Positions 37,958 through 47,553 are shown, counted from the first letter of the stretch. The stretch is 47,854 nt of DNA from Chitinophagales bacterium (GCA_022360175.1 JAKSDI010000272.1:1-47854); one strand, 5' to 3'. Made by a program: numbers and translations. Notes: generated by a model not told the origin, from the sequence alone.

Positions 37958-40188
37958 TTTTTCAGCATATCATACAAGCCGTTTTAGTACACAAAAAAAG
38001 TATTATTGTTTTGCTCACAATCGCTATGTTAGGTGGTTTAGGGCAGACGTTGCGGCTTTTGGAAGTAGATAATTCTTTGTCCATTTGGTTTTTAGAAGAC
38101 AATGCAGATTATCAGGAATATCTAGCATTCCAGGAGGAACAAGGATCTGATGAGGTGATAATTGTGATGATTCCAACAAAAGATGCGCTTGCTCAAAATC
38201 ACATTCAGCGTCTAAAAGAACTGCATCAAAAGACAGACAGTTTGCCCTACGTAAAAACTACTTTTAGCTTGGCGACTGCGAAATATCCTATTTATTCCAA
38301 TCGCAAAATCTATTATAGAAATATTTATCAAGCTAGCCGGACAAAGGAAAGCATTGAGCAATTATTAACAGAACTCCCTGCATTAAGTCGGCAGTTGTTG
38401 ACCGTAGACCAACGCCACTCTTTTTTTTATGTTCAACTCCTGCCTACCAATAAAGTCGAAGCCAATCGAAGCAAAATTGTAGACAATATTCAAACACTGG
38501 TGGAGAACACTTTTGAGCCTACTCATATATCGGGGGCACCGATATTAAATGAGGCATTTAACCATACGATTTACAAAGAGAGTTTGTTTTTTGCGGTGGT
38601 TTCGTTGCTGGTTATTTTGATTTTGTTATTATTTCTATTGCCACATTGGCATTATATTCCAATTGCATTCTTTGCTATTGCCTTGCCAGTTAGCCTTACT
38701 TTGGGCTTGATGACCACTATGGGGTATGCTTTGAACTTGATTTCGATGTTGATTCCAACAATTTTGATGATATATAGCATTAGTGACCTGATTCATATTG
38801 TTAATATTTTTCATTTACACCGAAAAGAACAGCCTCTGCAAAGCAAGCATAAACAAATAAAAATTGCTTTGTATGATAGCCTCAAACCTTGTTTTTATAC
38901 GACCTTAACCACGGTAATTGGCTATTTAGCATTGGTGTTTTCACCCTTGCCAGCCTTTAAGATTATGGGCATGTTTACATTTATAGGCCTAATAATTGCT
39001 TTTGGTTTGGTGTATGTAATAGCAGCGATTGGCTTTTCGTTTTTAAATGAAAAATCCTTGGATGGGGATGTCCGAAAAATTAATATTTCAGTACTAACCC
39101 AAAGGATTAATCATTGGACGAGTAAATACAATACGACTATTTTGGGAATGGGTGGTATCGTTTTCCTCTTGGGGATTATCAGTCTTTTTGCTATAGAGGT
39201 GAGCACCGATTCTTTAAATTTATTGGGCAAGGGAAAAGTCAAAAATGACTTGCAAATTATTGAAGAAACCTTAGCAGGAAGTACCAGATTACAATTGAAT
39301 ATTTATAAGACAAACGAAACTTCTCTGCTACAAAAGGAAGCGCTACAAAAATTGAAACAATTTCAAAAGAAGCTGGACAGCAATCCGCTTTTGTCTTATC
39401 CTGTTTCTATTGTCAATTTTCAATCTTTTTTAGAAAATCGGTCATCCATCGTATCAAAATTTAGCCCTATAAAATTTGAAAAAATATTGAGGAGTAATCA
39501 AGAAGACACCAATACCTTCTTTTCCTTATTTGGAGATGATTTTTCCTATATAGCGATTAACATTAATATCAAAGAATTAGAAACCAAAGCATTGGAACAA
39601 CTTTTAGTGAACATTAAAAAGGATTTTAGAAATACCTTTTCAGAGGAAGTATATGGCTTGAAAATCCATGGTTTTTCAGCACTTTACGCTCAACTGAATA
39701 CCTTTATACTACAAACCCAATTTCGTTCCTTTGGAGCTGCCTTTATTATTTCCTTTTGTATTTTATTCTACTTCATAGGACAATTCAAAATGGGCCTCTT
39801 AGCCCTCATTCCGAACTTACTACCCCTCTTTTCTGCCTTTATCGTGATGTTTGTAGGTGGCATTCATTTAGAGATAGCGAACGCTATGCTTGCACCAATT
39901 ATGTTAGGGGTAGCCATGGATGATACCATTCATTTGATGAATAAGTTCAAAAAAAATAAACGAGCTGGTTTATCAACAACAGAAAGCATCAATAAGGCAT
40001 TGACTTATACAGGAGGGGCTTTGTTTTCGACAACAATTTCTTTGGTTTGTGGCTTTTTGATTGTGGGATTAAGCAGCGTTATTTCTGTAAGTATTTTTGG
40101 TTTTTTATGTGCATTTACGATTCTTGCTGCTTTGTTGGCTGATGTCTGTTTTTTGCCAGCTTTGGTGAAGTATAATGACAGGAATTAA
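37954..40188 (+). CDS. MMPL/RND-family lipid transporter
   Basis: The protein has 744 residues. Topology follows the RND pattern in two halves: TM1 near 15-33 and a large periplasmic loop to ~205. A five-helix bundle follows (~208-365, with VSLLVILILLLFLLPHWHYI and TILMIYSISDLIHIVNIF). TM7 is near 395, then a second loop and a second bundle (~585-740). The second half has GVAMDDTIHLMNKF, the conserved Asp pair used for proton coupling. It resembles MMPL/HpnN-type exporters of lipids rather than drug AcrB pumps. As the last gene of the operon it probably exports the PKS-derived lipid to the outer membrane, with the YceI-like lipocalin as a carrier. Confidence 0.9.
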   Translation: MIFQHIIQAVLVHKKSIIVLLTIAMLGGLGQTLRLLEVDNSLSIWFLEDNADYQEYLAFQEEQGSDEVIIVMIPTKDALAQNHIQRLKELHQKTDSLPYVKTTFSLATAKYPIYSNRKIYYRNIYQASRTKESIEQLLTELPALSRQLLTVDQRHSFFYVQLLPTNKVEANRSKIVDNIQTLVENTFEPTHISGAPILNEAFNHTIYKESLFFAVVSLLVILILLLFLLPHWHYIPIAFFAIALPVSLTLGLMTTMGYALNLISMLIPTILMIYSISDLIHIVNIFHLHRKEQPLQSKHKQIKIALYDSLKPCFYTTLTTVIGYLALVFSPLPAFKIMGMFTFIGLIIAFGLVYVIAAIGFSFLNEKSLDGDVRKINISVLTQRINHWTSKYNTTILGMGGIVFLLGIISLFAIEVSTDSLNLLGKGKVKNDLQIIEETLAGSTRLQLNIYKTNETSLLQKEALQKLKQFQKKLDSNPLLSYPVSIVNFQSFLENRSSIVSKFSPIKFEKILRSNQEDTNTFFSLFGDDFSYIAININIKELETKALEQLLVNIKKDFRNTFSEEVYGLKIHGFSALYAQLNTFILQTQFRSFGAAFIISFCILFYFIGQFKMGLLALIPNLLPLFSAFIVMFVGGIHLEIANAMLAPIMLGVAMDDTIHLMNKFKKNKRAGLSTTESINKALTYTGGALFSTTISLVCGFLIVGLSSVISVSIFGFLCAFTILAALLADVCFLPALVKYNDRN

Positions 40189-40351
40189 ACTCCCTCTTAT
40201 TTTTAAAAAAAGGCTCCTAATACTTTTCTCTATGACAAAACTTAAACCAAAGGGAAGGTCAAGAATTTTTTCAGTTGTCCGCTGTTGCTATATATTCCTG
40301 CAGGATAGTATTTTGACCCTCTACCAAAAGAGGTATTGACAAATAAGAATA

Positions 40352-41113
40352 CTACCTATCCAACCATGTTTTGAATTCTTTTACCCGTTCTCGGGTAACA
40401 ATCGCGTCAACCCTGCTTTCTGGCTTCAATTGTAATTTCAAGCGATGATTAAAATAAGAGAATATTTTGATAATGGATTGAATATGGATGATTTGTTTTC
40501 GACTGATACGGAAAAAATCCTTAGGGTTTAGTTCTTTTTCAACTGTATCCAGGGTGGTATCCGTTACCAGCCTTTTGTTATATATATCAATAATAAAAGT
40601 CAGGCTATCTGATGAATACAAATAAGCAATTTCATCCGTTGCTAGATAAATAAAATCCTTTCCCTGTTTAATTAAAAAGCGCTGTCGAAAATGCTCTTTT
40701 TGTTGAAGACTATTAATAACCTTCAATAAACTGGTTTGGTTAAAAGCAGCATTAGTTCCATAGATTTGTTGCCATTTATCAATGGCATTTTGTAAATCTA
40801 TTTCTTCAATTGGTTTTAATAAATAATCTACGCTATTAACTTTAAAAGCTTGTAGCATATATTGGTCAAAAGCAGTTGTGAAAATTACAGGTGCATCGAC
40901 CTTTACTTTTTTAAAAATATTGAAACTTAACCCATCAGCTAATTGAATATCCATAAAGATTAAACCCGGAGGGGGATGTTCATTAAGCCACTCAACAGCA
41001 TCTTCTACACTATCCAACGTATCTAAAATTTGGACAGAAGGGACAATTGTTATGAGTAAGTTGGATAAATATTTTTGAGCATGATGTTCGTCTTCTATGA
41101 TTAATACTCTCAT
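40352..41113 (-). CDS. LytTR-family response regulator (pair 2)
   Basis: The protein has 253 residues. Receiver domain: IIEDEH acidic pocket, D55 in LIFMDIQLADGLSF, T in FTTAFDQYML, and K in YLLKPIEEIDL. The LytTR DNA-binding domain occupies about 145-250 (FIYLATDEIAYLYSSDSLTF, DFFRISRKQIIHIQSI, VTRERVKEFKTWL). It is the partner of the kinase upstream on the same strand (35-base gap). It is convergent with the PKS operon, and may or may not control it. Confidence 0.92.
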   Translation of the reverse strand: MRVLIIEDEHHAQKYLSNLLITIVPSVQILDTLDSVEDAVEWLNEHPPPGLIFMDIQLADGLSFNIFKKVKVDAPVIFTTAFDQYMLQAFKVNSVDYLLKPIEEIDLQNAIDKWQQIYGTNAAFNQTSLLKVINSLQQKEHFRQRFLIKQGKDFIYLATDEIAYLYSSDSLTFIIDIYNKRLVTDTTLDTVEKELNPKDFFRISRKQIIHIQSIIKIFSYFNHRLKLQLKPESRVDAIVTRERVKEFKTWLDR

Positions 41114-41148
41114 GATAATAGATATTTAAGTTCTTGATTCTACAAGAA

Positions 41149-42210
41149 TCAATAGACTAAAAGTGGAATGTTTACAGAAAAAAACTGCTCATCTTCATTG
41201 ATATCAATAGTCTCTTCTGTAAAAAATCGATATCGGGTTTTAATATTTTTCAAGCCAACTTTAGTCGAATCCATTATTTGGTCTTTTCTCTGTAGATTGT
41301 TTCGAATTCTTAATTTCCCACCTTGCACAGTGGCTTCTATTAATAAGGGTTTTCTCCTGGAAACAATATTATGCTTAATGGCATTTTCAAATAGAATTTG
41401 TAAACTCAGCGGAACTATATGTCTGTCTAAGTATTGTTGGGGTATGTCAATTACTACTTCTAAACTTCCTTTAAAACGTTCTTTTTGTAAAAAAACATAA
41501 GAATAGATAAATTCTAATTCCTGGCTTAAAGGAATTGTCTGGACTTCACGGCTTTCCAAAACATAGCGATACACCTTGGATAATTTTTTTAAAAAACTAA
41601 CGGCTAATTGTTGGTCTTCTATCACAATGTTCATTAGTGTATTCATGCTGTTGAATAGAAAATGTGGATTAACCTGATTGCGTAATCCCGCTAATTCGGA
41701 ATTTATATGTGCCTGTTTGGCTTGTTCTTTTTCTTGAATAGATATTTTCAATTGGTGATAAATATAAATGACTTCATAAATTGCAGCCATAAAAAAGCAG
41801 AGTCCATAGATTGCTAGTACGTTTATTTGCTTGGAGCGAAGCTCTAATAAATTGAAGTTAGCGACTTTGGCTATCACAGCAAAGATTGCAGCTAAAATCG
41901 CACTTCCGATTGGTGCGAAAATCAATATAATTATCAGAATATATGCGATCCTTTTTATTGTATCTTCAAAATGATAATATCGTTTCCTTAATTTTTGTAG
42001 AAAAAATCGCATTGACAGCCAATACATTCCTGAAAACCAAATACCCATCATCATTATCCGGTGCAATCTGGTCCAATTATTTTTGGGTTCGGAAATAAAT
42101 AAAACATCTGCTATGATGCTCAAAATAGGAATTCCAATGATAAGCAACCATGTATCATTGAATCCAAGGTATTTCCATTTATCGGTCTTAGTTGCTGCTA
42201 CATCTTGCAT
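41149..42210 (-). CDS. LytS/YehU-type sensor histidine kinase (pair 2)
   Basis: The protein has 353 residues with four transmembrane helices (about 20-40, 50-70, 87-116, 130-151). A linker helix (IQEKEQAKQAHINSELAGL) leads to NPHFLFNSMNTLMNIV with phosphoacceptor H183, the N-box ILFENAIKHNI, and GLKNIKTRYRFF in the ATPase domain. It lacks a periplasmic sensor domain. Same family and layout as the kinase at 29682-30776 but clearly diverged, so this is an older paralogue rather than a recent copy. Confidence 0.92.
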   Translation of the reverse strand: MQDVAATKTDKWKYLGFNDTWLLIIGIPILSIIADVLFISEPKNNWTRLHRIMMMGIWFSGMYWLSMRFFLQKLRKRYYHFEDTIKRIAYILIIILIFAPIGSAILAAIFAVIAKVANFNLLELRSKQINVLAIYGLCFFMAAIYEVIYIYHQLKISIQEKEQAKQAHINSELAGLRNQVNPHFLFNSMNTLMNIVIEDQQLAVSFLKKLSKVYRYVLESREVQTIPLSQELEFIYSYVFLQKERFKGSLEVVIDIPQQYLDRHIVPLSLQILFENAIKHNIVSRRKPLLIEATVQGGKLRIRNNLQRKDQIMDSTKVGLKNIKTRYRFFTEETIDINEDEQFFSVNIPLLVY

Positions 42211-42351
42211 ATTTTAAAACTGGGTTGATGTGAAAAAAGCAGAATAGACACCTAAAGATATTAATCCCATTATCTTTAAGCCTGTTACTTCATTAGGGAA
42301 TTCCTTTATGTTCAGAAATAGGCTAAAAAAGGATATAAATAAATATCATCT

Positions 42352-43437
42352 CTAAATGTTTAATGAGAGTGTATATAGAGTTATCAATTCTTTTTTTCCA
42401 CGAAGTTCCATTGCACCAATTTCCCTTGATTTTAAGCCCACGGCAAGATTAATGGAATCAATTAAGCTTTTAGAAACAAGCAAATTTACCCCTTGCTCAT
42501 TGCATTGGGCTTGAATTCGAGCAGCCGTATTTAATACATCTCCGGAAAAAGCAATTTCTCGCTTAATAACGCCTATTTCCCCAGCCATTACATATCCGCA
42601 ATGAACCCCTGCTTTGAATTCAGGACAGGTTTTATAGTGATTCATGAAATATTGTCTTTTTTTATTTAATGAAGCCTGAATTTCATAAAAACATTGAATG
42701 CAGTTTGCATTCTGTAAACCAATATTTAATTCCCAGCTAATGATAATTTCATCTCCTACATATTGATAGATTTCGCCATTGCTTTTCAATATAGATGGTG
42801 TCGAATATTTGAAAACATCATTCAAAAATGAAAAATATTTTTCTTCGCCCAATTTCTCCGCGGTTGAAGTAGAAGCCCTCAGATCTAAAAACATAAAAAT
42901 TCTCTTTTCTCTTCGCGGACTAAAATATTTGCCCATTAAAAACTTTCGGAAAACGCCTGGGCCATATTTATCATTAACAAGGAGGGCTATAATAGTTAAG
43001 ATTACAACGATTAACCATGAGAAAAGAGGAATCAGAATTCTAATAGAAAAGGAGAGGGAAAAAACTTCTTTCCATGTATCAATTCCCGATTTGTTCAGTG
43101 GATTCAGGTAGAAGAAAGCATTGGTTAAAATTGAAATCAATAAGAATATAGTAATGTATGAAAAAAATGTGCTTTTTAGAGTCCATCCATAGGGCTTACT
43201 TCTCAACCACCGCTCCCACAAGAAAACCACAGCGCTTCCACCAATGATACCTGCTATTACTCCTCTTAGAATACTTAGATTAAACCTAGAAAAAACATTT
43301 ATTTCCCTGATGTCAAGTTCCATCTCCAAAATATTTCCATAACTATTTAGAAACTGGAAAAAAGAAAATAAAGTCCAAGCAATGGTGATCCAGATGATTT
43401 TGAAGATTTTAGATTTTATTGTATTGTTTAGATTCAT
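42352..43437 (-). CDS. Membrane-anchored class III adenylate/guanylate cyclase domain protein
   Basis: The protein has 361 residues. Four transmembrane helices (about 11-30, 55-75, 90-110, 130-153) precede a cytoplasmic cyclase domain (~178-360). Metal-binding Asp residues are D185 (FMFLDLRAST) and D229 (YQYVGDEIIISW); catalytic N303 and R307 are in SGDVLNTAARIQA. The residues that normally choose the purine are not standard: Q225 where Lys (adenylate) or Glu (guanylate) is expected, and A296 where Asp/Thr or Cys is common. It may therefore be an unusual cyclase, or this may be a subfamily feature: Bacteroidota relatives with a GEIGVIKxEIxxSGD motif exist. Not in an obvious operon. Confidence 0.85.
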   Translation of the reverse strand: MNLNNTIKSKIFKIIWITIAWTLFSFFQFLNSYGNILEMELDIREINVFSRFNLSILRGVIAGIIGGSAVVFLWERWLRSKPYGWTLKSTFFSYITIFLLISILTNAFFYLNPLNKSGIDTWKEVFSLSFSIRILIPLFSWLIVVILTIIALLVNDKYGPGVFRKFLMGKYFSPRREKRIFMFLDLRASTSTAEKLGEEKYFSFLNDVFKYSTPSILKSNGEIYQYVGDEIIISWELNIGLQNANCIQCFYEIQASLNKKRQYFMNHYKTCPEFKAGVHCGYVMAGEIGVIKREIAFSGDVLNTAARIQAQCNEQGVNLLVSKSLIDSINLAVGLKSREIGAMELRGKKELITLYTLSLNI

Positions 43438-43478
43438 TTATGAAAAATAAAAAGGGTTGGGTGAAATGTTTGAGGTTT

Positions 43479-43642
43479 AGAACATGTTTAAAATTAATCC
43501 TTTCGCTAATATGAACGCCTTACTTTACCGGACTTTAGCTATTTTTCGGTACGTACTTTACAAGTATGCACCTCAAAATGAGCTTCGTGCGGCTTTGTAA
43601 TGCATTTCATATTATTCAAAAAACTACATTTAAACACGTTCT
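43479..43642. repeat. 164-base MITE-like inverted-repeat element C
   Basis: Terminal repeats AGAACATGTTTAAA and TTTAAACACGTTCT match at 13 of 14 positions. They extend imperfectly to about 46 bases per arm (CTAATATGAACGCCTTAC against GTAATGCATTTCATATTA). The centre contains CTCA-AAA-TGAG. No coding capacity. It is in the 472-base gap upstream of the cyclase gene. Confidence 0.6.
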
Positions 43643-43909
43643 TACTCTACCAACTCAAATAATTACATTTTAATCACTCCTTTAGTGCAGTCTTGCGAAA
43701 TCACTTTCTTGAGCTCAAGAATGGATATAATATCACTTACAAAGAGCTATTAATATGGTATAAGTGATTGTTAAAACAATCGCAAACTAGATTGTTTAAG
43801 TGGATATGAGCATCAAAAAAGATTGAAACGTCGTTTTTTTGGGCTGAACTGAAATACACAGATTTTTTAATCCCAATTATCGGCTGGGAAGAAGATAATT
43901 AGAACTATA
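43643..43909. other. Dyad-rich gap downstream of the DUF4249 gene
   Basis: No gene is visible. Three dyads crowd 43706-43781: a 16-base palindrome (TTCTTGAGCTCAAGAA), ATCACTTA / TAAGTGAT with a 21-base spacer, and GATTGTT-AA-AACAATC. They could end the receptor transcript or bind a regulator of the cyclase gene about 270 bases away. None has a clear T tract. Confidence 0.4.
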
Positions 43910-44818
43910 TTACTGAATCTCGACTGCCATTTCCGAGATAGCTGCTATATTGAACATACCCAACACCTCTTCTTCCTCGTCCTCACTAATAATATTCCCT
44001 TTTGTATTAATTACTGGTTCTGCGAATATTCCGCTATTCCCACTCGTCATTTGTATTTGAGCGGTGGATAAAAAGAAAAAAGCCTCATTGGAAATTGAAT
44101 GGATTTCCACTCGAGCTTCATCACCAACCGCCCAGGGAGATACGTCACTATTATCATCTGTATCTGGATCTGGCGTACGATTGGTAGCACGTCGGATTGG
44201 TGGAATAAAAATTAATCCATCTACTGCTGCTCCTTGAGAGAAACCTGCATCAAAAGCAATGTTCAATTCTGAAGGTTTATTTAAAAACATTCCATTTTTA
44301 AAAGTTTTTATCCAGTAAGTATCTCCTTCCCCTGTTAAATCCCTCGCAAAGAATTCGGTTCTAATTCTATCGACATCATCATCGTCGTATTCATAAGTAA
44401 TAGAATCAATTGGAGGCACTCTATTCAGAGTTGTGATGGCACCATAGCTTTTCCCTTCAAAAGTAATTTGCAGGGTGTAATCAGTTCCCACATCACCTAT
44501 CGTTTCACCAGCCTCTGGTGTCCACACATAATTGCCAGGGTCAGTTTCTATAAATTCAAATACAATTCCTGCACTGCTGGTCACCTGTACAGTTGCACCA
44601 CTTACCCCCTCTGGCAAGACATTCTCAAAATACGATTGAGTCTTGGAGAGAAAAATAGATTGAGATTCAGGCCGATTATTGAGCCAGGCATCCACAACCA
44701 CTTGCTCTGTTAAGGGGTCAACATTAATTTCTATTTCATCTTCACAACTCGTCAATATCTGTATGAAAAAAGAAAGCAGAAGCATATACTTTATCTTGGA
44801 TTGAAACCTCATGTTCAT
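43910..44818 (-). CDS. DUF4249-family lipoprotein
   Basis: The protein has 302 residues. A type II signal ends in the lipobox ILTSC at residue 25. The next ~60 residues carry the DUF4249 signature (DEIEINVDPLTEQVVVDAWL, SIFLSKTQSYF, SGATVQVTSSAG), followed by NYVWTPEAGETIG and a beta-sandwich body. DUF4249 lipoproteins are regularly encoded beside TonB-dependent receptors in Bacteroidota, as here (47-base gap), and are thought to cap or assist the receptor at the cell surface. The C-terminal third (DEARVEIHSISNEAFFFLST) is intact. The substrate is unknown. Confidence 0.9.
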   Translation of the reverse strand: MNMRFQSKIKYMLLLSFFIQILTSCEDEIEINVDPLTEQVVVDAWLNNRPESQSIFLSKTQSYFENVLPEGVSGATVQVTSSAGIVFEFIETDPGNYVWTPEAGETIGDVGTDYTLQITFEGKSYGAITTLNRVPPIDSITYEYDDDDVDRIRTEFFARDLTGEGDTYWIKTFKNGMFLNKPSELNIAFDAGFSQGAAVDGLIFIPPIRRATNRTPDPDTDDNSDVSPWAVGDEARVEIHSISNEAFFFLSTAQIQMTSGNSGIFAEPVINTKGNIISEDEEEEVLGMFNIAAISEMAVEIQ

Positions 44819-44865
44819 TAATTTTTTGATTTATAATGTTGAAGACAAAGCCAGTTTTTTTGAAT

Positions 44866-47304
44866 CTAAAATTCAAAATTGTAAGCTACCGCAGGAACTA
44901 TACTGCCTATCACAGAAAGTTGATAAGAGCCAGTACTTACAGCTTGTCCAATCGGAGTTCGATTGTTATCTTGACGTTGATACACGGAGAAGGCATTTCG
45001 GCGATTGTACAGATTGTAAACAGAAAAAACCCAGCGGCCTTGCCATCTTCTATCTATATTTTTCTTGCCCTCCAATGTGGCTGAGATATCCATGCGGTGA
45101 TAATCTGGTATTCGGGCATTATTACGGGTTTCATTGGAGTTGTGCGGAATAAAGTACCCTTGTTGATAATATCCTCCATTTGCAAAAGTGACAGGTGTGC
45201 CTGAAATGAAGGAAAAATTCGCTGAAAAAGACCATCGTTTCTTTGTTTGATAGAAAGCAGTTAGACTTAAATTGTGGGTTTGGTCAAAACGGGTTGGATA
45301 CCAATCATTATTATTGATGCCATCTACTTTCAGTTCTGTACGTGCTAAGGTGTAACTTAGCCAACCTGTAAACTGCCCCTTTTTCTTTTCCAACATTAAT
45401 TCAAGTCCGTAAGCCCTACCATTGCCTGCCAGTACATCTCCTTCATAAAATTCATTTAACAATAAGTCTGGATTGGGTTCGACAATATAGTCCAAGAGAT
45501 TATCCATATCCTTGTAATAAACTTCTGCGGAAAGCTCAAATGAGTTTTCTTTGAAGTTTTGAAAATAGCCCAATGCTACCTGATTGGCGGTTTGAGGTTT
45601 AATATTGTTCGTACTTGGCGTCCAAACGTCTACTGGGGTCGAAGCAGCGGTGTTTGACACCAGATGTATGTATTGAGCCGTTCGCATATGGCTGGCTTTC
45701 AAAGATTTAGATTTATCTAATTGATATTTTAGCGCAAGTCTTGGTTCTAAATTTAAATAAGTTTCTATAGATTCCCATTGGTCATATTCTTCAAAACCGA
45801 TAACGGGGCGTCGAGTGCCTGCTGGAGCATCTCCAAACTCATAAGCATTGCCTTTTCCCGTATAATTAAAATGAGATAAACGCAGTCCATAATTCATTTC
45901 AAATTTTCCAAATGTCAATTCATTTTCGAGATAAGCGGCTGCCTCAATTGCATATTGTTTATCCAAACTAATATCCTGTGTTTCCCCTTCACTCCCTCCT
46001 ACGGCATTCCCTGGCTCGAATTCATAAATGATTCCTTGTCCGCCAAATCGAATGATATTTTTTGGATTAATGTAATAAGCGAATTCAGGTTTTGCACTAT
46101 AATTAATGATTTTTGCATCCCAATCAAATCGGTTAGAATCTCCACCAAAAGAAATTGAATAATCGTAATTACTATAGAATAAAGTCAAATTTGAAAAGAG
46201 TCTGTCATTGAATAAATGATTCCACCTGAATGTCCCCGTACCATTTCCCCAATTAAATCCAGCATTATCCCCAAATCCAAAATTATCACGCCCAAGATAA
46301 CCAGAGAGGAAAATTCGATTTTTCTCATTAATGTTATAATTGGTCTTTACAGTTAAATCGTAAAAATTCAAAACGGTGCCATCCAAATCATCTGTAAGGA
46401 AAGGAGAAGCAAGCAAATCAATGTATGAGCGACGGCCTGCAACAATAAAAGAGGCTTTATCTTTGATTAAAGGAGCTTCAACAGAAAGTCGACTAAATAT
46501 AGTACCAATGCCACCAGTTAAGGACAATTTTTTATTGTTTCCCTCTTTCATGCGTACATCTAATATGGAAGATAATCGACCACCAAACCTTGAAGGAATC
46601 CCTCCTTTATAGAGTTTGACATCTTTTACTGCATCTGGATTAAAGACGGAAAAGAATCCAAATAAATGGGAAGAATTATAGACAGGAGCTTCGTCTAATA
46701 ACACTAAGTTTTGATCAATGCTCCCGCCTCTTACATTAAATCCTGTTGCTCCTTCTCCTACTGAGCTAACTCCTGGCAATAATTGAATACTTCTAATAAT
46801 TTCTACCTCTCCAAGTAAAGAAGGGACTTTCTTTATGGTAGAAATATCTAGTTTATTTACACTCATTTGCAGGTCTGACACATTATGGTCTGCTGCCTCA
46901 GAGGTAACTACTACCTCGATCAAATCTTTTACTGACTCTCCTAGTTCAATGTCTAATTTTATATTTTGAGTGAGGTTGACTGATTTTACTTCATTGGCAA
47001 AACCGATGTAACTGAATTCCAATGTATAGCTACCAGATGGGATAGAAATGGAGTAAAAACCATACTCATTAGTAGTAGTACCTGTTGTCAGTTCTTTTAT
47101 GAAAACTGAAGCCCCAATTAAAGTTTCTCCTGTTTCTCCATCCTTGACATAGCCATTAATTGTTAGTTTTTCTTGTGAAAAAGCAGCTTGCGAAAATACT
47201 AGTGCAAATAATATGCAAAAGATTTTTTTGAAAAATCTAAGCTGATTAACAATGGGAAGAGTAGATGATAACTGGTTTCTCGTAGGTTGTTTTCCTAACA
47301 TCAC
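44866..47304 (-). CDS. TonB-dependent receptor with carboxypeptidase-like N-terminal domain
   Basis: The protein has 812 residues. The signal segment (FFKKIFCILFALVFSQAAFS) is preceded by an unusually long ~24-residue leader. A CarboxypepD-regulatory-like domain covers ~47-125 (INGYVKDGETGETLIGASVF, SGSYTLEFSYIGF). The plug (~140-255) includes LLPGVSSVGEGATGFNVRGG, DQNLVLLDEAPVYN and KLYKGGIPSRFGGRLSSILD. The remaining ~550 residues form the 22-strand barrel, with YNLYNRRNAFSVYQ and a final aromatic residue (VAYNFEF). It imports a substrate across the outer membrane using TonB energy. Its length is nearer to FecA-type receptors than to SusC (~1000), and its partner is DUF4249 rather than SusD, so the substrate need not be a glycan. 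It leads the two-gene operon. Confidence 0.93.
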   Translation of the reverse strand: MMLGKQPTRNQLSSTLPIVNQLRFFKKIFCILFALVFSQAAFSQEKLTINGYVKDGETGETLIGASVFIKELTTGTTTNEYGFYSISIPSGSYTLEFSYIGFANEVKSVNLTQNIKLDIELGESVKDLIEVVVTSEAADHNVSDLQMSVNKLDISTIKKVPSLLGEVEIIRSIQLLPGVSSVGEGATGFNVRGGSIDQNLVLLDEAPVYNSSHLFGFFSVFNPDAVKDVKLYKGGIPSRFGGRLSSILDVRMKEGNNKKLSLTGGIGTIFSRLSVEAPLIKDKASFIVAGRRSYIDLLASPFLTDDLDGTVLNFYDLTVKTNYNINEKNRIFLSGYLGRDNFGFGDNAGFNWGNGTGTFRWNHLFNDRLFSNLTLFYSNYDYSISFGGDSNRFDWDAKIINYSAKPEFAYYINPKNIIRFGGQGIIYEFEPGNAVGGSEGETQDISLDKQYAIEAAAYLENELTFGKFEMNYGLRLSHFNYTGKGNAYEFGDAPAGTRRPVIGFEEYDQWESIETYLNLEPRLALKYQLDKSKSLKASHMRTAQYIHLVSNTAASTPVDVWTPSTNNIKPQTANQVALGYFQNFKENSFELSAEVYYKDMDNLLDYIVEPNPDLLLNEFYEGDVLAGNGRAYGLELMLEKKKGQFTGWLSYTLARTELKVDGINNNDWYPTRFDQTHNLSLTAFYQTKKRWSFSANFSFISGTPVTFANGGYYQQGYFIPHNSNETRNNARIPDYHRMDISATLEGKKNIDRRWQGRWVFSVYNLYNRRNAFSVYQRQDNNRTPIGQAVSTGSYQLSVIGSIVPAVAYNFEF

Positions 47305-47553
47305 AATTGTTTATAGAGTGAAAAAATTACATCATGGTATTTTCCCTCTGAGTGTGTGCATAGCTTTTAAAAATAAAATACCTGATAATGTTTTTCTCTA
47401 GTGTAGATGATGTGATTCTGTTCTTTAGAAATAAGCTAACTGGCCACATCAATCGGGAGCAAATTTATTCTAACAAGCAAAAAAGTGAAATGAAATTAAG
47501 CTGGACTATATGTTTTTGATTCTGAATTGATTAATTGTTTAGTTGGACTGTTT

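Noticed and set aside
40189-40351. Convergent terminator between the MMPL gene and the LytTR regulator
   Set aside because: Only weak pairings (GGTCAA with TTGACC, CCTCT with AGAGG) are visible, with no clear T tract, so no terminator is called.
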